A stretch of DNA of 64,000 bases from Paracyclopina nana (Eukaryota; Arthropoda; Copepoda; Cyclopoida; Cyclopettidae), in NCBI GenBank assembly GCA_019096065.1, contig JAGUCH010000008.1:6515001-6579000 (forward strand). Direction: 5' to 3'. Position numbers and translations under genes: made by a program. The notes under the pieces are model-generated. The model was not told where the DNA came from, made no database searches, and was given only the letters and a program-made list of their open reading frames with translations. Shown piece by piece: positions 48,027 to 58,053 of the stretch. Numbering within the stretch: position 1 is the first letter of the stretch; the number at the start of each line of letters is the position of its first letter.

Positions 48027-49939
48027 GTCGACTTGGGGTTTCCTTTCTCGTTCTCATTCAAGTTGCGAATCCTGGCATCCTTTCTCGTTCTCATTCAAGT
48101 TGCGAATCCTGGCATCCTTTCTCGTTCTCATTCAAGTTGCGAATCCTCGCTTATACCATGTGAAGGATTGGGCGTGAGTTTATTTTTGAAAAAAAAAATA
48201 AAAAAATTTGTAAGTCTTTTCACCATGTGATGATTTTGTGGACTATTTGAATAATTCATGTGACAACTTGCCGTTCTCTGATTTGGTCGTTGTTTTAGCT
48301 CTGAACATGTTTACACCCTAAAAACGTCTACATTATTTCCCCTAATTTCAGCTTGTGGCTGAGTACCGTTTCTTAAAGGTAATTTTGATATTTCTCCTTA
48401 AGTGTGTACTTTTTTAATATGATGATTTAAAAGCTGGCTTGCTGGTCAAACAATGATCTAAATTTAATGCTCTGATTTTAACAATCTTGCTTTTAGAACT
48501 CTTTTGTAAAACTGTTAACATTTTTTAGCATTTATTTTGATTTTTCAGGCTTTCCAAGTCTTCTCGGCTGCTGTGGATTTTCTGGGTGGAAGCGTAACCT
48601 TCAAGGCCTTTGTAAAAGGCTGCCTTGATTGACTTCTATGGCTTTGGCATTCCTATCTTTAATAGGATGGTCTTGCTTTTTGGGCCCCTAAGGATGTCTC
48701 CGCTATCACGTAAGTTCAGGCTGTTTGTTATGCTTAAGTTAGCTAGCATATGATGAATTATCCCAGGAACTTACTTAATAAAGCATGATTACAAGTAATG
48801 TCTGAGCACCTTTGGAAACTTGTTGACATTGTGCATGTCGAATTAGGGCTGCATAACTATTCAAGTAATCTTGCTTTTCAGGGATGATGTACTTAGAAAT
48901 CATTCGGATAGCAAATGGATTTGCTAACTCCAATCTTCTACGTGGTTTCTTGGTATCTTCACAAGACTAAAGACTGAGCCTTTCAGTGGCACTTCATGCA
49001 AGGTAACGTAATTTTTTTCATGACCATGCAACATTTAAATTGATGTTGAATAAGCAGGCTTGTTGGAACGAATCTTTTTCCTAACCGCAAACGTAAGAAA
49101 TTACTAGATATTTGTGGCCTTTCACGTTTTTTAACGTTTTCCTCGCCTTCTTAAACTGCACGCGTTCAATGCCTGTATTATTGAATGGGCATTTGTTAAA
49201 GCTTTGTCAATCACTGTTCTCGAGTACCATGATGAGAAAACATATTGATATGAACATGACATGAATTCTCAATTGGCTTTCCTTTTAAGCCCATTTCGTG
49301 TTAACGCCCAGCTTTTTCATTAGCTGTGCCACTCAACTGCGGATTCGGGTTCAGTCCATCGCGGATTTTAATACATCTTCCTGGTAATTCTTTGGTGATC
49401 TTTGAGGCTGGACCGAAATTGAAACCGATTCGTGGCCTGCGAATCGTTCTTCCTTAACGTCAAATTTGGCTGTCATTTCTAGTCCAAGGAGGGCAAAGTG
49501 ACTCGATCTGTTTGTCAGAGTAAGTTTCATGTTAATCCAATGTCTCGTACTTCTTCTTTATGATGACCTGCCGTTGTTATCTGAATATTACATGTTTAGT
49601 ATTGTGATCTGAATGTGTTGGTATTTTTGCTCTTTTCGTGACAAAGCTTGGTGTTTAACTAGACTTATCACTTGATTTCAGACTTTGGCTTGGTACCGTG
49701 GTGTGGGTAATTTCAATTGTTCTGATATTTTACGGTAAGATGGACATTTTTCTCCTCTAGCGCGTATGTTTTGGCATATGATGATTTTCTCATATCACTG
49801 AACTAACACTGATAAAATCTTTAACTCTGAACTCGTTGTTCTTGCTACTCATTACAAAGAATTCATGGGCAGGTTTTGATCCGTTGCTTTGTTCTCCATA
49901 TTTCAGGCTTGATTCTGCTCGGCAACCGTGGATAATTCT

Positions 49940-50240
49940 TGTTGTATCATGTTGAAGCATACTTCCCTATATTGACTCTCACGTGTATTATAGCTATAGT
50001 AGATACTCCCTTGTTACCCCAGCGCGCGCGTGCACTCATTCATTCATTCTTTCTGTATTGCTTAAGCTTGCACTGAATTACACTCAGTACACATCTCGTA
50101 TCAAAGTGGATACGTTCGCCTCGATCTGGTAAATCTCGGCGTAGTAGTGCTCACGGTTTCCTGGTACAAGACCAGGGATCCAACCGACGTAGCTCGAGTA
50201 GTAGTGCCTTAAGTGTCACCCACGAGGTCGGGACCAACCA
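49940..50240 (+). repeat. 5' LTR
   Basis: 301 bp from TGTTGTATCATG to GGACCAACCA. Contains TATTATAGCTATA as a possible promoter element and a GCGCGCGCG run. Matches the 3' LTR throughout by eye. Confidence 0.93.
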
Positions 50241-50258
50241 TGGCGTCAGTTCTCAGTC
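50241..50258 (+). promoter_or_regulatory. Candidate tRNA primer-binding site
   Basis: TGGCGTCAGTTCTCAGTC directly follows the 5' LTR. TGG matches the complement of a tRNA CCA end. The primer tRNA cannot be named from this sequence. Confidence 0.4.
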
Positions 50259-50289
50259 TCTTTGCATAAGAGGCCCTTTCCTAGAAGAG

Positions 50290-50445
50290 GGAAGGTTTGA
50301 GAAGCAGCCGAAGAAGGTTGTGAGTGGAATTTTCCACCACCCTTGGCAGCATCACGACAAAAAGTGTGAGCAGCCGGAGAAGGTTTCGTGAGTGGAATTG
50401 TGAAAGTTCCGCCACCCTTGGCAGCATCACAACAAAAAAGTGTCA
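50290..50445 (+). repeat. Imperfect ~70-bp duplication in the element's leader
   Basis: GAGAAGGTTT/GAAGAAGGTT, GTGAGTGGAATT and CCACCCTTGGCAGCATCAC blocks appear twice between the primer site and the Gag start. The GGTTTCGTGAGT and GGTTGTGAGT parts contain splice-donor-like GTGAGT sites, which could serve subgenomic splicing. Confidence 0.6.
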
Positions 50446-50457
50446 ACAAAAGTGTCC

Positions 50458-53400
50458 ATGAGCCAGGACTCAATTAAAAGTGCTGGCGAAGAAGAGTGGC
50501 ATACTGCAGATCAGAACGTATTTGCAGCACTTCAAAGGCAAGTGAAAGCCTTAGAAGAAGCCAAAGAAGAAGCGGAGGGCCCCGAAGATACGCTTTTGGC
50601 AGCCACAAACAGTGACGAGGACACATTTGACACAAGTGCGGTCAGAGCAAATTTAGCGATGACCGAGAAGGAGAATCCAACTGACTTGCAATTGGCAATC
50701 GGAAAGCTTTCCGAAGCCAGAGGTGCAAGAGCACTCGAGGACCTCACCAAACAAATACATAGTCTCAATGGACACAAGAGTTGGTTGTCCAGGCACATGA
50801 ATGCCGGAGAGAAGCTATGCGAGGCCCTGGAAAGGCAGAAAGATATTTCAGTTTCAGAAGCAAAAGAGCTCCAGAAGCTGAAACAAAAGTTGGTCGACCA
50901 GGAGAATAGCATCATGCAGATTCTAAATAACCTGCCGGACGAGACCCGAGTCACTCAAGCTGACAAGGTCAAGGAGATGTTCGAGAGAAAGGATGCCCTG
51001 GAATTGAAAGCACTGGCAATCACAGGCCGGTACGAAAAGGCCAACCCAACTGCCATATCGGCATCAAATGCACCGGCATCAGAGGACAGAAAAATTGTCA
51101 AGCCGGATGCAAATTTGAAGCCGAAAACGCTGAAGACTGGTGCTACAGCCATTGAGCTGCAGGTTTTTTTGAGGACTTGGAAGACCTACGTTCAAGAGTC
51201 GGAGATCCAGAAGAAGTCCATCGATGCCCAGCACACTTACAGTCTGGTATTATTTGATGCCAATCTATCAGCCAAGATTTCAGCAAAGTTGAGTGCGGAA
51301 TCGCCCCTTTTCATACAAGATGAAAATGTGGGCACTCCTTGGATCCTTTCAATGGAGAGGATCGTAGTAAACGAGTTCCAGCTGGCGTTTCCATTGTCTA
51401 AGAGAAGACTGGAGTGCTTTCGTCACAAAAGTACAAACCCAAGCGAGCTGCATGGAACGAGTTGGGCTGCATTTGAGCTGAAATGCAAAGCAGCCGAGTT
51501 TGAGAGCATGGACATAGAGACGGTAATGAAGTACCTCTATATGAGCTCTCTAGCTAATAAAGCCTTACGGAAAGAGCTTATCAAGGCCGACAACTTAGCT
51601 GGCGGCAAAGCAACGATGGATGAGCTCAAATCGGCTGGCAATATGTATGATGTTAATACAGCCACCGAAGAGGGTTACGAGAACCCTACCGTGAAGAAGG
51701 CTGGGCCTACCGCTTATCGCAAGAAAAAGGCCATGGGCTCGAATGCTGGGGCTGAGGCCGCAGGTTCAAGCCAGAAGAAGAAGCATGGAGGCTGCTTTGA
51801 ATGCGGAAGTAAAGAGCACCTCCGACCAAATTGTCCGAAGGCACCAACCTGTCAATTTTGCAAGAAGAAGGGTCATGGGGCGGACAAATGCTTCAAGAAG
51901 AAAGGCAAGGGCGAGGGTGGCGAGAAGAAGCCGAATGGGAACCCGACGAAAGCCATTAAAAAATTCACAGTTAAGTTGCCTTTGAGTTTTGATTTTTCTA
52001 GCACGTTGGAGTGTAAAAACGCTATTGCTTGCAATGAGGCAATACGCATTATGAAAAAATCAAAAGATAGATACTCTCTGCCGTTCATTTTTCAGAGTCG
52101 CATCAAGAGGATGGAGGAAGATGACGGAGGGGCAGGGGTTATCAAGATGGCGAAGACCAAGAGCAGAAAAAAGAAGGAGATGCAGCAGAAGATCTCCAAG
52201 GCAGTGAGCGGGCTGCGGCCCTCATGCCTACCCAATGCTACCAGGGTCACGTCATCAAGGCCAACTCCCAAGGCCAAGCTATTATTTTGCCCTGAGATAG
52301 GGTCTGCTTTCTCTACGTATTGCCTGCCAGATACTGGAGCAACCATTACTGTGGTTGATGAGAAAGTTGCAGCGGAGATGGGGATGCCAATACATCCCAA
52401 TCCGGAGACCGTCAGGAGCGTTGATGGCACCGAAGTGAAGACGAGCAGAACATGTGAGATTGCAATATCACGTGGCATGAAAGTGGTTGTAGTAACCAAT
52501 GCAGTGGTCGCTTCACTTGGTGACGATGAAGAGGTGATTGTCGACTGGCAGACACTGGAGATATTAGGCGTGGTTGGCCTAAACATTAACTCCACGGCAA
52601 TCGCAGCAACCACAATGGATATGACTCTGGAGAGCTTGAAGCTCAAATATACAGAGGTCTTTGCAGACAAGCTTGACAAAACCAGGTTTATGAAGGGTGA
52701 ACCCATGAAGATCCACCTAGTGGATGGGGACATAAAACCTATGAGGATCTCCTCAACCAATGCCATACCGGTGCATCTCAAAGCAGCGGCGGATAAGTGC
52801 ATTAAGGATTTGGAGGATGCCGACATTGTCAAGAAGCTGAAGCCAGGGGAGATGACAGATTGGACCTCTAGAGGTTTCTTTGTCATCAAGTCTGATGGGA
52901 AATCTGTCCGGTTGGTTACGGACTTTGTTCAGCTGAACAAGTACGTGAAGAGACCAACCCACCCCTTTACGTCTGCATTCCATTTGTTGAAGAGCATCCC
53001 TGCAAAGGCTCAGTGGTTTGTGGTCGGAGACTGTGCGCAGGGATACCACCAGATCAAGTTGGAAGAAAAGTCATCCTACTTGACTACATTTTTGCTACCA
53101 CAGGGAAGATTCCGTTATGTGAGAGCTCCCATGGGGCTCACATCTTCCAGCGATGAGTGGTGCTGCAGGAGTGACATGATCATGACTGGCCTGAACGGAA
53201 AGGGAGTCAAATTGGTCGATGATGTCCTCATCTGGGGAGAAACAGAGCAGGAAGCCCTGCACAATCTGGATGTCCTCCTCAGCAACTGCAAAACCTATGG
53301 TGTCAGCTTATCACCCAAAAAGCTGCACATGGGTGAACGTGTCAAGTTTGCTGGATTCATGGTCAGCAAGAATGGTGTAGAACCACACGATGACAACTTG

Positions 53401-54834
53401 AAAGCAATCAGGGAGTACCCAAGGCCAGCCAACCAGTCGGATGTGCGAAGCTTTTTGGGATTGGCTCAAACTTTAGGAAGTTTCTTGCCTGATTTGGCCC
53501 ACATGTCAGCTTCATTGAGGGAGCTAACCAAGGCCAAAGTTCAGTTTCAGTGGTTACCAAGACACGAAGAAGACTTCAACCAGCTGAAGAAGATCCTGAC
53601 CGGACCTTTGTTGGTGAAGCATTTTGATGTCAACAAGACCACAGTGTTGACAACAGATGCCAGCAGGTTATATGGCATCGGCTACATTCTAACTCAGTAT
53701 GACCCAAAAGACCCGGACAGGAGCTACCTGATTACCTGTGGGTCCAAGGTCAACTCCGCTGCTGAGAAGAATTATGCAACTATTGAGCTGGAGTTGCTGG
53801 GAATAGTCTATGGATGTGAGAAGAGCTCGCATTTTCTGCATGGCTGCCCAAAATTTTTGGTGAAGACTGACCACAAGCCTTTACTTGGTATTATGAACAA
53901 GGACATGGCAGAGATCACTAACTCCAGACTCTTGAGGCTTAGGGAGAGGCTACTACCGTTCAACTTCGATTTGGTCTACCTTGAGGGGAAGTTAAACTTC
54001 ATTGCAGATGCCTTGTCAAGACATCCCATTAACTTCTCAGATGACCACCCAGACGCTGAAGAAACAGAAACTTTGAAGAACTCAAAGATCAGCGTAATCT
54101 CAGCCCTCTCTGTCTCAGCACAAGAAGATCCGGCATTCCAAGAAATCCATGATGCAGCAAGAGCTGACAAGGAGTATCAGGATCTAATTGAGGCCATCCA
54201 GGAAGACCTCCATCATCATAAGAAGAAGGGTGTGGCCATTCATGCATTAAAGCTGGTGCCCCAAAACCTTTGGGGGCAGCTTTCAGTCCAAGATGGAATG
54301 GTTGTCATTGATGGGAAACGTGTCTTCGTACCAAAGGAAGCACGTCCATTCATCTTGAGGACTCTTCATATTGCGCATCCTGGGCAAACGAAGAGCCTGG
54401 CTACGGCCAGACAATTCTACTATTGGAGTGGTATGACCAAGGATATCAGACAAGCAGTAGAAGAGTGCGAAATGTGCCAAAAGTACATGGCCTCTTTACC
54501 GCATGATGAAGAAGGCGAGAACATGGTACCAACGGCCCCAATGCAGAGTATTGCAATGGATTTGGGCCATCATGAAGGGGCAGACTATTTAATAGTTGTG
54601 GACACCTTCAGTGGTTGGCCTTGGATTTTCAAGATGGTAAGATACACTAGTGAGGAAATCATCAAGAAGTTGACGATCATTTTTGCCACATTTGGGTACC
54701 CGATCGTGATGAGATCCGACAATGCTGGATGCTTCACCTCTCATGAAATGCGTGAGTTTTGTAAAGAGCATGGCATAATTGCCACCACCAGCAGCCCTTA
54801 TCACCACGCAGTCCAATGGGACCGCGGAAGCTAG
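50458..54834 (+). CDS. Gag-Pol polyprotein of the LTR element (interrupted in integrase)
   Basis: First ATG at 50458; the frame stays open to a TAG at 54832. The N-terminal 440 residues are helix-rich Gag with a capsid-like region (FLRTWKTYVQ...). Two CCHC zinc knuckles at about 446-480 (CFECGSKEHLRPNC, CQFCKKKGHGADKC) bind RNA. The protease active site is DTGA at about 625. RT has VRLVTDFVQLNK and a catalytic LVDDVL box at about 920, where the usual Tyr of YxDD is Leu. RNase H has TTDAS at about 1067. Integrase has the HHCC finger from about 1303 (H..H...C..C) and the first two catalytic Asp (IAMDLG, RSDNAG). The third catalytic residue lies past a frameshift at about 54808. Gag and Pol share one frame. 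Confidence 0.9.
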   Translation: MSQDSIKSAGEEEWHTADQNVFAALQRQVKALEEAKEEAEGPEDTLLAATNSDEDTFDTSAVRANLAMTEKENPTDLQLAIGKLSEARGARALEDLTKQIHSLNGHKSWLSRHMNAGEKLCEALERQKDISVSEAKELQKLKQKLVDQENSIMQILNNLPDETRVTQADKVKEMFERKDALELKALAITGRYEKANPTAISASNAPASEDRKIVKPDANLKPKTLKTGATAIELQVFLRTWKTYVQESEIQKKSIDAQHTYSLVLFDANLSAKISAKLSAESPLFIQDENVGTPWILSMERIVVNEFQLAFPLSKRRLECFRHKSTNPSELHGTSWAAFELKCKAAEFESMDIETVMKYLYMSSLANKALRKELIKADNLAGGKATMDELKSAGNMYDVNTATEEGYENPTVKKAGPTAYRKKKAMGSNAGAEAAGSSQKKKHGGCFECGSKEHLRPNCPKAPTCQFCKKKGHGADKCFKKKGKGEGGEKKPNGNPTKAIKKFTVKLPLSFDFSSTLECKNAIACNEAIRIMKKSKDRYSLPFIFQSRIKRMEEDDGGAGVIKMAKTKSRKKKEMQQKISKAVSGLRPSCLPNATRVTSSRPTPKAKLLFCPEIGSAFSTYCLPDTGATITVVDEKVAAEMGMPIHPNPETVRSVDGTEVKTSRTCEIAISRGMKVVVVTNAVVASLGDDEEVIVDWQTLEILGVVGLNINSTAIAATTMDMTLESLKLKYTEVFADKLDKTRFMKGEPMKIHLVDGDIKPMRISSTNAIPVHLKAAADKCIKDLEDADIVKKLKPGEMTDWTSRGFFVIKSDGKSVRLVTDFVQLNKYVKRPTHPFTSAFHLLKSIPAKAQWFVVGDCAQGYHQIKLEEKSSYLTTFLLPQGRFRYVRAPMGLTSSSDEWCCRSDMIMTGLNGKGVKLVDDVLIWGETEQEALHNLDVLLSNCKTYGVSLSPKKLHMGERVKFAGFMVSKNGVEPHDDNLKAIREYPRPANQSDVRSFLGLAQTLGSFLPDLAHMSASLRELTKAKVQFQWLPRHEEDFNQLKKILTGPLLVKHFDVNKTTVLTTDASRLYGIGYILTQYDPKDPDRSYLITCGSKVNSAAEKNYATIELELLGIVYGCEKSSHFLHGCPKFLVKTDHKPLLGIMNKDMAEITNSRLLRLRERLLPFNFDLVYLEGKLNFIADALSRHPINFSDDHPDAEETETLKNSKISVISALSVSAQEDPAFQEIHDAARADKEYQDLIEAIQEDLHHHKKKGVAIHALKLVPQNLWGQLSVQDGMVVIDGKRVFVPKEARPFILRTLHIAHPGQTKSLATARQFYYWSGMTKDIRQAVEECEMCQKYMASLPHDEEGENMVPTAPMQSIAMDLGHHEGADYLIVVDTFSGWPWIFKMVRYTSEEIIKKLTIIFATFGYPIVMRSDNAGCFTSHEMREFCKEHGIIATTSSPYHHAVQWDRGS

Positions 54835-55255
54835 TGTGAAAAACATGAAAAGGCTGGTTATGAAAACCAAGACCCTAAGGGAGATGAATGCCGCTGTGCT
54901 GGAATTTCGAAATCTGGCACGAGCAGACGGCAAATCCCTGCGAAGATGTTTTTGGGCCGTCATTTAAGGACGAAATTACCAATCTTGCATGAGATGACAA
55001 AGCTTGAGATGCCAGAACCCAGAGCTGAAAAGAAGCAATTGCCAAACGAGATCATTCCAGATTTCAAGGTGGGGGAAAAAGTGCGCATGCAAAATGCACT
55101 TACTAAGCTATGGGAGGAGTTCGAGTCATCCTCGAAGTTCGGCATTCCGGTAGAAGCTACGTCATCAAAATGATGATGGCGTGATCAGTGTGAGGAACAA
55201 GCGCTTCTTACGCAAGCATAAGACGGCTGACCTCGATGCAAATGCATCGTTATGA
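54835..55255 (+). pseudogene. Frameshifted integrase C-terminal region
   Basis: Coding similarity continues in shifted frames: one around 54810-54938 carrying the expected Glu of the DDE triad, back to the original frame near 54940-55125, then two further shifts near 55126 and 55166 before a TGA at 55253-55255. Each break looks like a one-base indel, some in short homopolymers. They are either real damage or consensus errors in the assembly. I do not reconstruct the protein. Confidence 0.65.
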
Positions 55256-55492
55256 CTAGTAAGTAAAGCACCTCACTCAACGCCCAGCTTTTGCAGCAGC
55301 ACCTTCTCCAGGAAAACATTTCCATCAGCACTCAGTAAGTCTTTTTGATGTATACATACACCCAGTGGCTCGGTACTTTGAACACGCCGACCGCAGAAGA
55401 GGCTAAGAAAAAGCGAAGAGAAGTTAGCTGCCCTAATTGCAAAAGCATTGTAAAAATTGTCCCCTGTAAATTGCACTTGGTCGGAGGTTATA

Positions 55493-56092
55493 ATGGGATC
55501 AGGTCAAAGTACAACCAACAGCGCCGACAAAGCGAAGACTCAGGTTGTTGATGAGACCAGCCACACTGGTATTAGGCTAGCGGACATCGATATCATGGTT
55601 CCGCAAGGCTCCAGCGAGGAGGACAAGTCAGCTGCTGAGGCAACTGGCAGAGATGTCACGCATTGGATCTTCTATGGAGTGGCCTTTTGCGCTTTGATGG
55701 CTTTGCTATGGATTGGACTGCGGTTCAGGAAATGGCGGAAGAAGGCCAGCGCGAGGAAAAGGGCCAGAGACTCCCTGTTGATCATGCACTCCCAAGCTGC
55801 AAATGTGCAGCCACCGGTCTACCCCCAACAAGCCCCTGCCCCATATGGCTGTCCAGGCTATGCGTCACCCTATGTCACGCCCTTCGCCTCGACAATGTCC
55901 ATCGCCCCGACCCCTCATCCGATGGTTTATCAACCTTTCCCAGGAGTTGTACAGAGCTTGCCAAACATGGCTTATGGAGCCTCCCCGCTGGGAAGTTCAC
56001 CAACGGTTTCGCATCCTGACTCGCCCCCCTTGCAGGAGGAGGAGCAGAGACGGCGAAATCGTCTCTTTGCCATCTCTTACAACAATATCTAA
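55493..56092 (+). CDS. Extra ORF of LTR element: myristoylation signal, one TM segment, PPxY motif
   Basis: ATG at 55493 gives 199 residues. The N-terminus MGSGQST fits the N-myristoylation rule (Gly2, Ser6). A transmembrane segment lies at about residues 61-81 (WIFYGVAFCALMALLWIGL), followed by a strongly basic stretch (RFRKWRKKASARKRARD). The C-terminal half is Pro/Tyr-rich with PPVY, the consensus of PPxY late-domain motifs that recruit Nedd4-type ligases, and it ends with a basic RRRNR. It is not like known Env: no signal peptide, no ectodomain cysteines. Matrix-like, budding-related or membrane-targeting roles are possible; all of this is inference. Confidence 0.6.
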   Translation: MGSGQSTTNSADKAKTQVVDETSHTGIRLADIDIMVPQGSSEEDKSAAEATGRDVTHWIFYGVAFCALMALLWIGLRFRKWRKKASARKRARDSLLIMHSQAANVQPPVYPQQAPAPYGCPGYASPYVTPFASTMSIAPTPHPMVYQPFPGVVQSLPNMAYGASPLGSSPTVSHPDSPPLQEEEQRRRNRLFAISYNNI

Positions 56093-56116
56093 AGTGTTTT
56101 TCTCTGTGTTGCAGGC

Positions 56117-56890
56117 ATGTCTGAAGCCCGAGGTGACCGTTCCCCCATTGATTGGGATCATCCCGATTGGGACCCCAACGCACCTGTAGATGAGCGCCTG
56201 ATCGCACCAGCGCCACTCGATGTAGCCACCCTCAATGAGCTGGACGATGTAGCCAAGCTCAAAGCCGAATTGGCGAAGGCAAAGGAGGAAGTCTATGATG
56301 CCCAGTACAGGATCACCGAACTGGAGCATAACCTGGCTGAGGCCAACCAGGAGGTCAGGGACCTCATTTGGACGAAGGATGTGCTGCGTGCGGATTTGAA
56401 GCACCAGTACAATGGCTACAGGCGAATGCTGGACAAGATCTTCGACAACATCCACAAGGCCATGAACTCGCCTGGCAAGAAATGGAAGCGGACTCGGATT
56501 GTCCCCATGACACCCCTGCGGGTAGTTGTTGACGCCGATGGGGTCCGCAGAATCTCCAGACCGTGTTACGAGAACGCGGAATCTGCCAAGCACGACGGGT
56601 TCTCGGCCAGGGCCGGTAAGGCATATACCCGTCAAGGCATAATGCTGGAGGCCGAGCTCATTGGATTCGGTCAACTGGACAAGGCATGCAAATTGGATGA
56701 TGGTTCCGAAGATGAAGCTTCCGTCACGAGGTCCGAGGTTATCAAGATCCTAGACTTGAAGCGTGACGAGTTGGCCAGAGATGATCGCCAGAAGTACGGC
56801 ATTTTTGTAGCTGCAATGGTAGCTATTGGTGTTGGCATGTTCATATGGTGCACCAATGGAGGGGAGGTTGCTTTGACGACATCGCCTTGA
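56117..56890 (+). CDS. Extra ORF of LTR element: coiled coil with C-terminal TM anchor
   Basis: ATG at 56117, three bases after a splice-acceptor-like TTTTTCTCTGTGTTGCAG ending at 56114, which suggests expression from a spliced RNA. 257 residues: acidic N-terminus (DWDHPDWDP), a long coiled coil at about residues 40-95 (LAKAKEEVYDAQYRITELEHNL), a basic middle (PGKKWKRTR), and a hydrophobic C-terminal anchor (YGIFVAAMVAIGVGMFIW) with a short tail. This is the topology of a tail-anchored or envelope-like stalk protein. There is no signal peptide and little Cys. Family not recognised. Confidence 0.6.
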   Translation: MSEARGDRSPIDWDHPDWDPNAPVDERLIAPAPLDVATLNELDDVAKLKAELAKAKEEVYDAQYRITELEHNLAEANQEVRDLIWTKDVLRADLKHQYNGYRRMLDKIFDNIHKAMNSPGKKWKRTRIVPMTPLRVVVDADGVRRISRPCYENAESAKHDGFSARAGKAYTRQGIMLEAELIGFGQLDKACKLDDGSEDEASVTRSEVIKILDLKRDELARDDRQKYGIFVAAMVAIGVGMFIWCTNGGEVALTTSP

Positions 56891-57117
56891 AGAGCAACAT
56901 AGAGAAATGAAGACACTGGATCGGATGATGGAACTGAATTTTGATACGCTATGCATTTTTCCTATTTTTCTATTTCATTAGGTTTTTTATGCTCTCATCG
57001 AAATTCTCGCTTGCTAGGTATATCATAAATCCTAGGCCCCAAAATTAGAGTAGTTCGAGGTCAATTGATAGGCTAATATGTTAGTGACTACAGCTACCCA
57101 GGGGTATCCGTACCCAC
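56891..57117 (+). other. 3' untranslated part of the LTR element
   Basis: About 230 bp without ORF between the last stop and the polypurine tract. Confidence 0.5.
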
Positions 57118-57127
57118 TTGGGGGAGG
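57118..57127 (+). promoter_or_regulatory. Polypurine tract
   Basis: TTGGGGGAGG directly abuts the 3' LTR, the position used to prime plus-strand DNA synthesis. Confidence 0.7.
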
Positions 57128-57428
57128 TGTTGTATCATGTTGAAGCATACTTCCCTATATTGACTCTCACGTGTATTATAGCTATAGTAGATACTCCCTT
57201 GTTACCCCAGCGCGCGCGTGCACTCATTCATTCATTCTTTCTGTATTGCTTAAGCTTGCACTGAATTACACTCAGTACACATCTCGTATCAAAGTGGATA
57301 CGTTCGCCTCGATCTGGTAAATCTCGGCGTAGTAGTGCTCACGGTTTCCTGGTACAAGACCAGGGATCCAACCGACGTAGCTCGAGTAGTAGTGCCTTAA
57401 GTGTCACCCACGAGGTCGGGACCAACCA
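57128..57428 (+). repeat. 3' LTR
   Basis: 301 bp, TG...CA ends, apparently identical to the 5' LTR, followed by target duplication ATTCT at 57429-57433. Confidence 0.93.
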
Positions 57429-58053
57429 ATTCTGGTTGCAAGTGTATCCTTGAAGGCCAACATGAAGTCTGCCTTGGCCGCTTAATCATTCATTTCTTAG
57501 GAGGTCTTTGATATCCTGTAAGTAAATGATGATTGACCATTGTTTCCATATTTGTTGAGAAAATGATGAAGTGAAGGTCCTTCTTATAAAACCATGACTA
57601 CTAATCATATTAGCTCTGAACTAGTTGTTCTTGCTACTCATTACTAAGAATTCATGGGCAGATTTTGATCCGTTCCTTTTTTCTCCATATTTCAGGCTTA
57701 ATTCTGCTTGACAACCGTGGATAATTCTGGGCGCAAGCATATCCTTGAAGGCCAATGTTGAAGTCTACATTCATCTCTAAGTAGACCTGAGGCATCCTGT
57801 AAGTAAATGCCAAATGTTGTTACAATATTTGTTGAGCTAATGATGAACTAATTGCGACACCATCTTAAAAAACCATGACTACAAATCATATCTGAGCACC
57901 TTACGTTTTCTTCATCATATGTGTACTTGCTGAATTACGGCCGCTTAGCTTTTTTTCCATTGGATATTACAGGGGAGATGTCTTTCCAATCCAGTACTTT
58001 GGTCTGCTGAACTCACTTCAGGATTTTGGTAAGTTTGACCATTTTGATCCCTA

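Larger units (their letters stand above)
49940..57428 (+). mobile_element. Ty3/gypsy LTR retrotransposon, 7489 bp
   Basis: Two 301-bp LTRs (TG...CA ends) with no difference seen by eye; 5-bp target duplication ATTCT (49935-49939 and 57429-57433). Domain order is Gag, protease, RT, RNase H, integrase, the Ty3/gypsy (Metaviridae) order, followed by two extra ORFs. The target sequence is restored exactly when the element and one ATTCT are removed, as other units show. Identical LTRs imply a very recent insertion. The integrase end carries frameshifts, so this copy may not be autonomous unless these are assembly errors. Confidence 0.93.
48027..58053 (+). repeat. snoRNA array unit U11, split by an LTR retrotransposon
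   Basis: About 2.53 kb of unit sequence plus the 7.49-kb element at 49940-57428. The insertion lies in the exon between families 6 and 7, in the same orientation as the host transcript. Families 1-6 lie upstream and 7-8 downstream of the element (C boxes 57563, 57840). Confidence 0.9.

Noticed and set aside
50246-50473. Minus-strand 75-codon frame in the LTR element leader
   Set aside because: Antisense shadow of the duplicated leader; no supporting feature.
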